From Lingula anatina (Eukaryota > Brachiopoda > Lingulata > Lingulida > Lingulidae): a stretch of DNA of 41,525 nt. Where the stretch lies: the NCBI RefSeq assembly GCF_001039355.2, contig NW_019776144.1, forward strand, positions 45,537 to 87,061, in the 5' to 3' direction. A program made the translations under genes and the position numbers. This document shows positions 20,675 to 31,500 of the stretch, piece by piece (positions within the stretch are counted from its first letter, which is position 1; the number at the start of each line of letters is the position of its first letter). Below the pieces are notes generated by a model. That model worked only from the letters and a program-made list of their open reading frames with translations. It did not search any database and was not told where the DNA came from.

Positions 20675-21480
20675 ATCTGTGGGTGGTGGAGGCACCCGGG
20701 CAAAGAAGTATTTAAAGATTGGTGGAACGAGGAGCTTCAAATAATGTGAGAAAATGTCAGGGATTCGGAACGCCTTTGTCATCATTGAAATCAAATAGTA
20801 GAATCTCTTTACATTTGAAAAATGATTATGTAAGCAAACGTCGCGCTTTTGATCGTGCTAAACAACGAGCAAAACGCCAGTTTTGGCGTAGATCGCAAGA
20901 AGAACTCTTACAAAAACATACCAGTGATTCACGGAGCTTCTGGGGTGATATCGGTCGTATTGGAATTCAGAAGGATAGGAAAAGCACCATGCCCATGGAT
21001 GTAGTGAGAGATGATGGAACTGTTTCCACGGATATCACTGAGGTTTTATTGAAATGGCAAAATGACTATGCCGGTCTATTTAGTGTCTTAGATACAAATT
21101 GTGACAGTTTTGATAAATCTTTCTTAGACCAGGTTAATGGCAACCTTTATAGTTATAGACAGGGTGAACTAGATACCGTCTTTAATCCTATACCTAAAGG
21201 TAATGGTGTTAATTTATGCGATCCACTAGCTATAGAATATAGAGGAATAACATTATCGTCCAGCATATATAAGATATACACATCTATTCTGAACAGGAAA
21301 TTATCAAAGTGTGCCGAAGATAATGAAATAATAGATGATGAGCAGCCAAATGGTTTTAGACAAGACCGTGGGTGTTTAGATCACATGTATGTAATGTTTG
21401 GTATTATAGAAAATAGTTTAAAGCAAAAGCAGAGCATATACAGTGTATGCATGTTACATAAAACAGTTTTTAGTGCACTC
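20675..21480 (+). mobile_element. LINE (non-LTR) reverse transcriptase fragment, internally deleted
   Basis: A spacer-plus-RT region of a non-LTR retrotransposon. Near 20718 a short frame reads KDWWNEELQ, the usual end of the endonuclease-RT linker. The long frame from 20719 has a linker (FWGDIGRIGIQKDRKS) and jumps at about 21180 directly to NPIPKG and IEYRGITLSSSIYKIYTSIL, then EQPNGFRQDRGCLDHMYV. The RT segment expected between is missing, and there is no YxDD motif, so it is a dead internally deleted copy. The frame ends at 21480. Confidence 0.75.
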
Positions 21481-21496
21481 TAAAGACAAACCAGAG

Positions 21497-21909
21497 CAAA
21501 AAGAAAGCGTATACACCATTGGTTGCAAAAATCGTGATAAGTGTTCGTAGGAGAGACCAAACGTAAACGTAAACTATCAGTAAGAGTTGAAGAACACAGA
21601 ACAGAAGTTGAGAAAATGGACAATACGATGGTTTACACCAGAGACAGAGGTAAAGAATCGGATACACAAATGTGGAAATCTGCTCTCACAGATCACTCAG
21701 TAAAAGAGAATCACATCATTGATTGGGACAGCGCCAGAATAATAGACAAAGAGAGCGAAGACTTTGCCAGAGGTGTCAAGGAGGCCATACATATAAGAAC
21801 TTTAAAGAACTTCAATAGGGACGAGGGGCGCTTCCAGCTGGCCCACATCTATGATGACCTTTTGGGCCAGGGGTGCGTAGGGGACATTCATAGGATAACT
21901 GGTCAATAA
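21497..21909 (+). mobile_element. Penelope-like element C-terminal GIY-YIG endonuclease fragment
   Basis: From 21497 a frame reads VYTIGCKNRDKC; after a one-base shift the 21541-21909 frame continues with VGETKRKRKLSVRVEEH, then SALTDHSVKENHIIDWDSAR and IKD-type KEAIHIRTLKNFNRDEG. A V-Y-x-I-x-C...C...VGET-R...R..EH layout followed by a DH...IDW...EA..I.....NRDEG tail is typical of the GIY-YIG endonuclease end of Penelope-like retroelements. The RT part is absent. The frameshift at the VYTI/VGET junction breaks the domain. Confidence 0.7.
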
Positions 21910-22109
21910 ATCCATCTCAGCGTTAGGTCATCAGCGCATGACCAGTTTGTCCCGAGGAAGGGCCCTTGAGTAGAGCCGAACAATTGAATGTAGGAAAGCA
22001 TTGTCTGTGCTATTATTAATTCAACAATTCATACCATCTTCACATCCGAAAGCTTACTGCACTTGAGATGCTGAACTACCCTGATGAATACAGTTAACAT
22101 CCACAGTAT

Positions 22110-23531
22110 AGCTATACTGGCAAGTTGGCAGGGGATGCTGTCTTTGTTGAACCGTATGATGACGGACTTAGAACTGTTTGTGGGCCTGGTTACTGGTCAG
22201 GTTTAGTTCACCTGTATGCTGCAAGCACTGCTCTAAAAGTACCACTCCATCCGTACAGTTGGACAATTCTCCATACCGAATTCCTGTCAGTGCCTCTGAC
22301 AAGAGCTATATATGGGAGGGGGGCTTCAACCAAGCACCGTCCGGATATAAGACTAACTTTAATGTGGACTAATACCTCAGTGCCTGCCACTCAGGATGGC
22401 TTTAGACCAAACCAATTTGTGGTTCTGGTAAAAAACAGGTTGCAAAGGCAAGAGGAAACATAAACCTCACATGTAAAGATATGAACACATCAGATTCCCT
22501 CCCAGATATAATCACCATAGGTCCGCCCATCTCACCCCAGCAAACAGATGTTGACCCTGATGAACAGACTGTTGTAATCGGATTTTTTCCTTCCTTCACC
22601 TGGTCTGCTCTTCATGTTCCAAGATAGGCCACAACAGGTGAGTGAGTCAGGTCAGGTAGAGGCAGCTCGACCCCTGCCGACGACCGTCAATATTGTGACA
22701 TCATATCTGTCATACCTGTCATTGTCTGAGATCATTCACTCCAATTCGGACGTGTGACAGACGATCCACGATCCTAAGAAATCTGACAGAGCAATAGCCA
22801 CAGCGATCACTCTCCAATTCAGTAGGCTAAGTAGACACAGCGGATATTTTAAGACCTTACTAGAGGGAAAGGAAAGACCACATTTCGCCATTGTTGAGTA
22901 TATTGGAAATTTCCCTGGGAGAGCTGCACATCGGAATGCAAGAAAAACAACAAGGGCATACATCAGAACACAACCACACGTTCTCGAAAGAAATGGAACA
23001 GCTACCTGTAGCAACACTTGGAAACCCAAAAGCCATATATGAGGAACTCATTCGTGAAGCACCAAGAGAACAAGACAAGCCTTCAAACTTGCGCCAGGTG
23101 CAAAATAAATTGCAGAAATCAAAGGCAAGAAGTGATGGTGCAAGCAGTGGAGGGACCAACTTGGCTGCAACTGTGAATTATCTTCAGAGTCAAATTCGCC
23201 ACAGTGATTTCCCTAGGAAAGTCAATAAAGTGCCAACAATAATTTGTTACACTGACAAACAGATTCAGGACTTGAAGCGTTTTTGTTGCTCAGGTCCTGT
23301 GGCACAAGCCACAGTTCTTGGAGTTGATAAGACCTACAATTTAGGCCAATGCCACTTCACCACTGTGGTATTCAAAAACTTAAGTATTGTGCGAAACACA
23401 CAAACTCTTATCCGATATTTCTCGGCCAAATCCCTATTCATGGAAATTCGGATTGGATAACTTTTGCGACTTTCTTTTCTACTATTGCAATAGAACTGTC
23501 TGTTGACGCAATCCGTTATTGGTTCGAATGA
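22110..23531 (+). pseudogene. Decayed transposase-like protein (vertnin-like N-part, transposase-like C-part)
   Basis: Pieces in several frames form one old protein gene. At 22125-22463: GYWSGLVHLYAASTALKVPL, LTLMWTNTS and FRPNQFVVLV, which resemble vertnin-like proteins spread with mobile elements. At about 22780-22995: HSGYFKTLLEGKERPHF and GNFPGRAAHRNARKTTRAYI. At 22891-23390: KVPTIICYTDKQIQDLKRFC and VLGVDKTYNLGQCHFTTVVF, like a transposase catalytic-core strand beginning with Asp. After a frameshift near 23390 it continues as SYPIFLGQIPIHGNSDW. Family assignment is from memory of similar repeat-derived proteins and is tentative. Not functional. Confidence 0.5.
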
Positions 23532-23869
23532 AGAAAAAAACATTCGAAAGGCAACGCGCATTGCCTTCCAGGTACAAAACTGATATCATGCCAGCGGCAT
23601 TTAAAACAAAACATAACATTGTACTTGAGGGACAGAATTAGTGTGTCTTTAGAAGGAAGAAGACAACTTGTTTCACTTATATTTGGAGAAATCGGACTTA
23701 CATATTCCAGTACGTAGCTGATATTCGAACGTAGGTTAGAAGATGTACTCCAATTTATAAGGAACAGTGTTCCAGAGTTTAAAGTATATTTCACTGAACA
23801 CAAATGTAAAACTATATTGTTTAACGACAGATCTTACATGTAGCAACTTGCTTATGATAACGGGGCACT
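23532..23869. other. No gene recognised
   Basis: AT-rich sequence between the transposase remnant and the duplicated MCCC2 exon. No domain or splice-supported exon seen. Confidence 0.5.
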
Positions 23870-24740
23870 TTTATTATTTACACACGAATAACGGCGCACT
23901 CTGCCGGTGATACATACACGTATGATTAGTGAAAGCACCTGCAAGTTAACTATATACATAAATAGAAATACACTTAGTAGTAGTAGATGGCTTGGATCAA
24001 AGGGCGGTCCAGCAGAAGGATTTGTGCATTGGTCCTCCAAAGTACACGTACCATGTCCCTAGTGTCCCGTCAAAGCTTCGTGAGGTATGGAGAAGACAGA
24101 ATGAAGGCAATAGGCAGCACGCCTGACACTGAGTGTGTCAGATATAAGGTGAGGCGTATATACGCGCCAGGTATATTTTTAAAGGGCGAGCTTGGCGTTT
24201 AAATTCTGAACTCGTGCATGCATACGTGCGTGTGTGTGTGTGTGTGTGTCTGTGTGTGTTTGAAAGTGGATGAGTTTTCGCCCATACGTTAGAAAGCACC
24301 CAACTGGTCATTGCATGGCAGTCAAGCCTTGTATAAGACCATCAACCTTCTGCTGTGAAAGTATTATCAGTATTATCAGTATATATTAATTGTGATTTGA
24401 TATTTATTGAATAAAAACGAATGAAGACGATTAAGAAATAATTTTAAAAATGCGCCAATAACATAGTTAAATGTTTATTGTGTTATTCTCTACGTAATCT
24501 TTTGTACAGAGTCGGTGATAAGTAATGAGAAGTTATATTCGTGTGCCTTTGAAATCTCTTGATTCACTAACACCCGCATTGGAGGTTTTTATTGGCGCAC
24601 TTCACAAGCTTCGTACTGTACGATGTGTTTGCTTCTATCCAGCATGGTTTACAAGTACACAATGTGAAATGTGAGCGATTCTTAGTGAAATTAATGCACT
24701 CTAAAACAAATATTTCCCGGTTTTTTGCTGGAAAGTAACA
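23870..24740 (+). repeat. Duplicate of the MCCC2 promoter/exon 1/intron 1 block (distal copy)
   Basis: Aligns with 27727-28557 in direct orientation: upstream flank, exon 1, a (GT)n tract (24230-24260), TGAGTTTTCGCCCATACGTT, AAGCCTTGTATAAGACCA and AACACCCGCATTGGAG blocks. It is clearly more diverged than the 5.6-kb duplication, so it is older. Confidence 0.85.
23987..24148 (+). CDS. Second copy of MCCC2 exon 1 (mitochondrial targeting exon)
   Basis: A 54-codon open exon from ATG 23987 to a GTGAGG donor at 24149, phase 0, the same as MCCC2 exon 1 at 27813-27980. It is rich in Arg and Ser and lacks acidic residues near the start (MAWIKGRSSRRICALV), as mitochondrial presequences are. The last residues PDTECVRYK are identical in both copies, and SF....EDRM...GS is shared. 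A later in-frame ATG at 24053 sits in a better context (ACCATGTCC) and could be the true start. It could serve as an alternative first exon spliced to exon 2 at 28729, or be a relic; no other MCCC2 exon follows it before 27813. Confidence 0.6.
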
Positions 24741-24950
24741 GCAGTTTTGAACTCCTAAAGGTACGCTTAAATTGATATGTGAACCATTATAATTGCTTAA
24801 CGACGCATGTGTGCTTTAGAACATTACTTCTAAATTTACACAGTAACCGATTCTTGACATCAGTTTCTGGCTTGGTAGTGAATATTTTATTAAGTTGTAC
24901 AGTAAACGCTGGCATTTTGGAGAAAATGGCGCGCGCTCTGCCTCTTTACG
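24741..24950 (+). pseudogene. SCP type B 5' remnant (copy 4)
   Basis: Matches the 5' flank of the SCP type B genes (AAATTGATATGTGA, CACAGTAACCGATTC, GACATCAGTTTC, TTTTGGAGAAAATGG) and the first codons (MARALPL against MVSAPPP). Similarity ends near 24950, with no EF-hand sequence after it. It is a dead fragment, 9.8 kb from the main array and directly after the duplicated MCCC2 exon block. Confidence 0.75.
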
Positions 24951-25787
24951 TACACTGCACAAAAAACTATCTTTCCGATTTTTCAGCCTCCGCAGAATGA
25001 CGTCGGAACTGTGCAAGCTACATGTAGGCTTTACTAAGCGCGACTGAACACCCTTTTTCCGCAGGGGTCCCGCCTTGCAGGGGTCCCGCCTTCACTCGAG
25101 GTGCCCGAGTGTATACCTGTTAGCAACTGGCAAATGCTTAGTATTTCTTGGGCCTTGGTTTGTGACTGACATTTAAGTACATGAGATTTTAATGGAACTG
25201 AAATATTTATATTGTTAATTTCTTCAAAAGTTTAATTTTAACTTCTCAGGCGGAAACTTCTCTACCAGAATGTGTGCTCATCCTGGCCATGAGATCATCT
25301 CACTTCAGGAAGCAACTCATTTTCGCGAGTGTAATTTCTGTTTGTAGATTTTGCTTAAAGAAGTATAAATCAATAAGTATTGCAGGTCGTTAATCAAACT
25401 AAATGAACCAAATATTCGTACTGTAAGCTGTCAGTAAAAAGCATAACTCTGTCCTTTGGAAACAAGTTATACCTTTCAAGCAAATTGGAGGCCTATAATG
25501 GCGTTAATAAGGCTAATTTAACCTTGACGTTGTTAAAAGGCTAGGGTTGGTTGTGTATCAGTACTCACTAGCGTTCATCCAGCTTCCCTATGATAGTAAC
25601 GCTCAAGGTCACATGAGAGTATTCGTCAATTTGGTTCACAGATTATGCCAAAATCACTTTTAATATAAAAGACAATTTTTACAAGGAAAAAGTACTTCAA
25701 ATAGGTAATGAATCAGTCAATTAATCAATGCAAATATATATATATATAAAACACACTGTATGGCATCAACAACTTTAGATGCATATG
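24951..25787. other. No gene recognised
   Basis: Non-coding by my reading. The only structure is a 16-bp direct repeat (GCAGGGGTCCCGCCTT) in tandem at about 25061-25092 and a short TA run at 25735-25748. Confidence 0.5.
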
Positions 25788-25795
25788 TATATACA

Positions 25796-26034
25796 GTGGC
25801 GGATTTAGAGGGGGTCAGGAGGCTCCTGACCTCCCCCCATTCGATTTCTGGTCCCCTCTAGAAATTAGAACTTTGAATAACTGAATCATAGTTCTAAACC
25901 GTACCAATTGGCACCGTTCGCCCTCTAAAATACCAATTTTTTGGCCCTTCATCGGGCCCCGAACCCCACGCCGAGTTGGGGGGGGGAGGGTTGCATCCGC
26001 GGACCCCCTTCAAATAATCCTGGATCCGCCCCTC
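25796..26034. mobile_element. hAT-type MITE
   Basis: The left end (GTGGCGGATTTAG) and the inverted right end (GGGGCGGATCCAG) match, and TATATACA occurs on both sides as an 8-bp target duplication (25788-25795, 26035-26042), as expected for hAT. The interior is G/C-tract rich and non-coding. The 3' part (CAAATAATCCTGGATCCGCC) matches the element at 33081-33464. Confidence 0.75.
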
Positions 26035-26120
26035 TATATACAGTTCGCAAAAGCACAGATTGTCTCTGGTGGATTCACCCTATCATCAATTTCAATGTCA
26101 ATTTCAACATCTTGCAAAAG

Positions 26121-26122
<2 letters not shown>

Positions 26123-26177
<55 letters not shown>
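26123..26177. repeat. (TA)n microsatellite
   Basis: About 55 bp of pure AT dinucleotide repeat. Confidence 0.95.
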
Positions 26178-26179
<2 letters not shown>

Positions 26180-26406
26180 CAATTGTTGTACCTTACGTGA
26201 AGTATCTGCTTTATTACTTCACCTTCACTCAGTCTGAGATCAGATCAGTAGAAGTCACAGTTTCAGTTAATTTTACGACGACCAGGTTTCGGCGACAGAG
26301 ACGCTCCTTGTCGAAGAGGCTTCAGAAGGTCTCCACCACGACGCTCTCTTGTAGAGGGTACAGAAACGATGTTCACACCACTGGCTGCATCAGCTCGACG
26401 CTTAAA

Positions 26407-26624
26407 CCCCCTTTACACTGGACGGCGTCCTTTCTGCGTCCTTTGTGAGACCGTGAACCTGGTATCGCTGTGGTCGTAAAAAAGAAGGCACATGCACCGC
26501 TTTGGTTGCAAATGAATTTTCAATGATAAGCCAGTTGTCGGCACTCAAAGGTATTATTGTTTTTGACTCTCAAACAGGACCGTACAACGGGACGCAGAAA
26601 GGACGCCGTCCAGTGTAAAGGGGG
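26407..26624. mobile_element. MITE with perfect 35-bp terminal inverted repeats
   Basis: 26407-26441 is the exact reverse complement of 26590-26624 (starts CCCCCTTTACACTGGACGGC). The 148-bp interior is non-coding. The target duplication cannot be fixed from the flanks (TTAAA on the left, CTTTAC on the right). Perfect ends suggest recent activity. Confidence 0.8.
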
Positions 26625-26779
26625 CTTTACCAACCAACATTCAGTTCCGACATCAATTACACAACCGTTTCTGACGGGAAACTTTTGCAGAAACCTCCCG
26701 GACGAGCCTCCATGTGTCACAGATTGTTTTTATTGGTAAAAACACTCGACTGTGCAGTAGATCTAGAAGTATTATATTT

Positions 26780-27042
26780 AAACTGTAGAAATAAAGAGTG
26801 AAGATAGATATAATAATTTTTACGACCGTTCTGGTCAATTACCAAAGAGAGAGGCAATCTATATGTTACAACGAATAAAACAATTAATTTAAACAAAATA
26901 ACTGATAAAATAAATACACCCGTTTAATAATATGACTAAATAAATTATGTATCATGGCAATAGTTTTTTAAGGATTATAAACTCACCTGTAGAAATAAAG
27001 AGTGAAGACCGTTCTGGTCAATTTCTAAAGGGAGAGTGAATA
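26780..27042. repeat. Short direct repeats in a non-coding stretch
   Basis: TGTAGAAATAAAGAGTGAAG occurs at about 26786 and again at 26991, each followed within about 30 bp by GACCGTTCTGGTCAATT. The first copy contains about 16 extra bases. No coding sequence. A (GAAA)n run lies at 27121-27144 and a C-run at 27218-27227. Confidence 0.6.
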
Positions 27043-27288
27043 AAGGTCGCGGCAAACGACTCTGATCACTTGAGCACGGCTCTTATCACGTGAAAGAATT
27101 ATCCAATCAATGCCCGCCAAAGAGAAAGAAAGAAAGAAAGAAAGCGATACATACAATCTAAAAATGGGTATGGTAAAAAATACACGAGATGGGACTTTAT
27201 ACGCCGTCACATTCTACCCCCCCCCCTAAATAAATGGTCTCCTGACCATTTACTTTAATTGAGCTGCATATTTGTTATTTCTATATAG

Positions 27289-27522
27289 GCAAATTATTGT
27301 TATCAAAATATCAAATGTATTCAGCAAGCCCTTGCTTGCAGATCACCCAAAATTAATAAATTTTACAAACCCTCCGTCTAAAGTTATGCAAAGAGAAACA
27401 TTTAATAAGTTATTTTACGCACTGAGAAAATATGACCTTGTGGTACCTCAGAATTTCCTTCACGGTGGGCACTTGCTGGGCGCTGAATTCCCAAATCCTC
27501 GGCCTTACGCGACGTACATGTA
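27289..27522 (+). CDS. Unrecognised open frame, possible 3' exon or relic
   Basis: A frame preceded by a TATTTCTATATAG acceptor-like site codes for about 77 residues and ends at TAA 27520-27522. The composition looks protein-like (MQRETFNKLFYALRKYDLVV, then HGGHLLGAEFPNPRPYATYM) rather than repeat-derived, with basic and aromatic residues suggesting a soluble domain. A second acceptor (CTTGCTTGCAG) inside it could start a shorter exon. I do not recognise the family and find no upstream partner exon. It lies 290 bp before MCCC2 exon 1 and could be the last exon of an unseen gene, or a retrocopy fragment. Confidence 0.35.
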
Positions 27523-27726
27523 ATTTTTTTCTGAGCTCAGAATGTGTACTATTAAGAAGCACCCTGATATCAGAGGGTACATGTAGGTGACACCAGGGGC
27601 CCGTAACTCAAAAGCATCGCGCATTGCGAATAGCGATATCACATAGAGGCTACACTGTATTATATGAGACGAGTATGGGCGAGTTATGGAATCGAGACGC
27701 TTGCTCTCGGTCTGAACCCTGGATTA

Positions 27727-28059
27727 TTTGCTACGAAACACTACGCACTTTGCTGGTGTTACATATGCAAGAGTGCCCGCGAAATCAAAACCATATATAA
27801 AGCGATAGATTGATGGCTTGCATCAAGAGGGCGTGCTGCAGGGGGATTTGGGCAAGGGCCCACCAAATGAGACTTACTAGTACTATGTCTCGTGTGTACG
27901 GTCAAAGCTTTACAAAGTGTTGGGAAGACAGAATGGAGCCAGTAGGCAGCAAGCCTGACACTGAGTGTGTCAGATATAAGGTGAGACATATATACTCGCC
28001 ATGTCTATTTTTGAAGGGCTTGTCGTTTCTGTACTCCTGTGCCCGCGTGCATGCATACG

Positions 28060-28101
<42 letters not shown>

Positions 28102-28557
28102 TGGATGAGTTTTCGCCCATACGTTAGAGTGCATCCATCTGGTCATATTATGCATGGCAAGTCAAGCCTTGTATAAGACCACCACCCTTCTTCTGTGGAA
28201 GTATTCTCAGTATTATCAGTATATATTAATTTTGAATTGATATTTATTGAATAAAAACGAATGAAGACGGTTAAGAAATAATTTTAAAAATGCGTCCATA
28301 ACATCTTTAAATGTCATTTTTTAAATTATTTATATAAGTTATGAGGAGTTAAATTCGTGTGCCTTTGAAATGGCTTTTGATTCACTAACACCCGCATTGG
28401 AGTTTTTATTGAGTTAACATGCAAGATTCGTACTGTACAATATGTTCACTCCTGTTATCTCTCATGACTTACAAGTGCGCAGTATAAAATGTGTGCCATT
28501 CTTAGTGAAATTTTTGCACTGACACAAAATTTTCCTAATTGTTGCTTGAAAATAACT
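27727..28557 (+). repeat. MCCC2 promoter/exon 1/intron 1 block (proximal copy)
   Basis: Partner of 23870-24740. It includes a TATATAA sequence (27794-27800), exon 1, a (GT)n tract (28063-28096) and most of intron 1. Homology ends about 170 bp before exon 2. Confidence 0.85.
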
Positions 28558-31500
28558 TGGCGATCATGTTATTGATATTCACTTTATTGCATTATATGTA
28601 AATGTTCTTAATTCACAATTATGTAATTTCATGTGACAGAATCGAATCGTTTTATAATGAAAAATAGGGTTTAACATGACAAGCATACAGTTTTTAATAA
28701 AATACTGGTATCACGTGTTGGTTTCCAGGAAAATCACGAACACATGAGTTCCTTGGTTACACAGTTAAAGAGAGAGGTCAGGAAGATCACCAAAGGTGAG
28801 AATGCACATAATAAGACAGGGGTTCAAGTTTGACATTATTTTTCACTAAAGTTACTTTTTATAAAATTTGATCTTTAAACATCCATGGCGTTGGCTACGA
28901 GTATTCCATGTATTATCTTCGGCAAAACTAGTTCCCTCAACAGTATTACACCTGACAGGTACTCGCTGTATTACAGGTGGAAACGTGACGTCACGGGTCA
29001 GCAGTTTGCTACCGAGAGAGCGCATAGATCAGTTGCTGGATCCCGGGTAAATATGTTCATAAAACTGAACTAGAGTGAAAAGGAAGTCGACGATTAATAT
29101 GGTCTTCGCACTCGCCTTATGCCCCAAATGTAGTTATCGTATTGTTGTGAATCTGTTGTCTTAAAACACTGGACTGACATGCGTTTTCACACAGAGAAAA
29201 AATTGTCTAGCATTCATTTGGAAAATTGGAGACATCAATCTTTTTTTGTGCATAAAAATCATAGAAATATTCATGCGCCCTTGCAAGTATTTCCCCTTCT
29301 TCTGAATAACAGCTTCTTTTCAGTTAGCTTTACATCACTCAGCAATCAATGTGTTCGTATTTTCTCTCCAACTGATATGTGACATTTATTTAAAGAAGTA
29401 CCGTGCGCTTGTTTCTAAATGTTTTAAAGGCTGTCCTAAAATGTATGAGACTATTTTGTGTTGTGCAATGCATATCATGATTCAAGCATTAATTGCTTGA
29501 AAATAAATACATGTAGAAAATTTGTATGAATATAAATATATTAATGACATATTTCAGAAGAAAAAATAATATAAGGTATTTCTTAATAAGTCTTAAGTAA
29601 CCTACTGGTATCTCAGATTAATTTTAGTAACGTATTTGAAAACAGCTTAAACTTTCCCACCTTTCGTTTCATTAATAACTAACTTACCTCTGCGGCAGTG
29701 GCATGCCATTATGCTGATATTAAAAATTAAGTTACCAGTGTCCTCTGAATCTAGGGGTGATTAATTCTGAATTATAATACAGATTTTCAGTTATACATGT
29801 AAGTCCTTCCTAATGATATTTTTTCATATTGATCAAAAGGTCTCCGTTTCTGGAATTTTCGCAACTTGCTGGTTATAACTTGTATGGTACAGAACAGCTG
29901 CCCGCCGGAGGAATAATCACAGGCATTGGGATCGTGTCAGGGTAAGACGATAGCATGATAGTAACTGGAAACACAGGCATAAAGAAGTAAATTGTGAGGG
30001 TACTTTATGTAAGTGCTATATACAGTAAGTATGTTATAAGATCGGTTGCTGGATCTTTGCACATATCACCCACGCTGTTGAAATTCAATGTTGCGTACTG
30101 GTATTGAATAACTTGATTTACTGAAAAAAGGATACACGGGTACTCAGTATAGTTTTTACAATATAAATAGAGAGCAGCACAATCTTTTTTTCCATTTGTG
30201 AAAGACTGAAATGCTTGGTCGTCGCCAATGACTACACAGTTAAGGCAGGAGCTTTCTATCCCATTACTGTAAAGAAACTCTTGCGGGCTCAAGACATAGC
30301 ACGAGAGAACCGCTTACCTTGTGTATACTTACGTAAGTTCCTGCTCTTTAAAATGGAAATGCTAAAATGCCAAAAAGTGAACTGCTTATGAAACCAGTTA
30401 CATAGTTGAAAATAATATTCAAAGCTCATTGTGTAACGACATATTTATTTTAAGATATTTTTTCGCACAGAACTGGCCAGTGTTTGTGTTTCTTTCTCCA
30501 TGTGTTGTGAAAAAAAAAGCACCAACTTCTCAATTTAATCTAATTATTCACATCCAGTATCATGAAATATGCCTTTTTTCGCAGTCCATTCTGGTGGTAT
30601 CAATCTACAACGCCAGGGAGATGTTTATCCAGACGGCCAGCACTTCGGTAAAATATTCTACAACCAAGCATTAATGTCTGCCCAAGGTATTCCGCAGGTA
30701 CGTATGTGTATACTCGCTTTAAACTAAGATGTTTTAATTTATTGAGAAACACAAAAAAAATCAACAATCGATTTCAGTTTTACTTTTAGCCTTCCATGAT
30801 TTCGCTAAAATATAAAAAACCTACTTGTACCTTCTGCAAACTTTCTGTAAATTTTGGGTTTCATGTGTAAACTCAGGTAAGACTAAGCTTCATCTGGATA
30901 AAGTTGTTTTATCGGGCACTGTGATGTTAACCTTTAAACAGTGCTTCAGTTTTGTAACATTGGGTTCAATATCCCTTCATTGCCACATGTACATTCTACT
31001 TCTCTCAATAGGTGGCGGTGGTGATGGGCAATTGCACTGGCGGCAGTTCCATCATGGCGGCAATGTCAGACGAGAATATAGTAGTCAAAGGACAAACTTC
31101 ATATCTAGCAGGTCCAAGTTTGGTAAGAGTGTTATCTGAAAACGAGCTGCTTTTTTCATCCATCCTGGTCGAGAGTGCGAGTTTTCGTGGTCTGTGCAAC
31201 ACCTATCATTTATGCTTCAGTATCGTTTTACTGGTACATGTACATCAAGGGGGTATAAAACGAAATAACTTCGGTAACTTAAATCATCTGAGCATCGTCA
31301 ACACCGTAACAAAAGAGTGTGTTAAGGATATTGTCACCCTTCACCCAAAACTCCTTATTTACTGCCTTTCATACATTCTTGTGGGTAATAAATAAATCTT
31401 CAGTGTTCATTGACTAAATTAATTAACATTTACACATATGTCATCTTACGGGTGGCATCAGAATTGGGATTTTGGGGTAAAAAGTGAAAAATCGGTTTCT

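Noticed and set aside
22736-23159. Reverse-strand frames of 97 and 99 codons
   Set aside because: They are antisense to the transposase-like remnant, whose forward-strand motifs are recognisable.
27902-28155. Reverse frames rich in HTHTHT
   Set aside because: Translation of the (GT)n tract in MCCC2 intron 1.
31123-31395. Continuation of the frame beyond MCCC2 exon 7
   Set aside because: A GTAAGA donor at 31123 and the in-phase exon at 32535 ([10 protein letters not shown]) show that this is intron.
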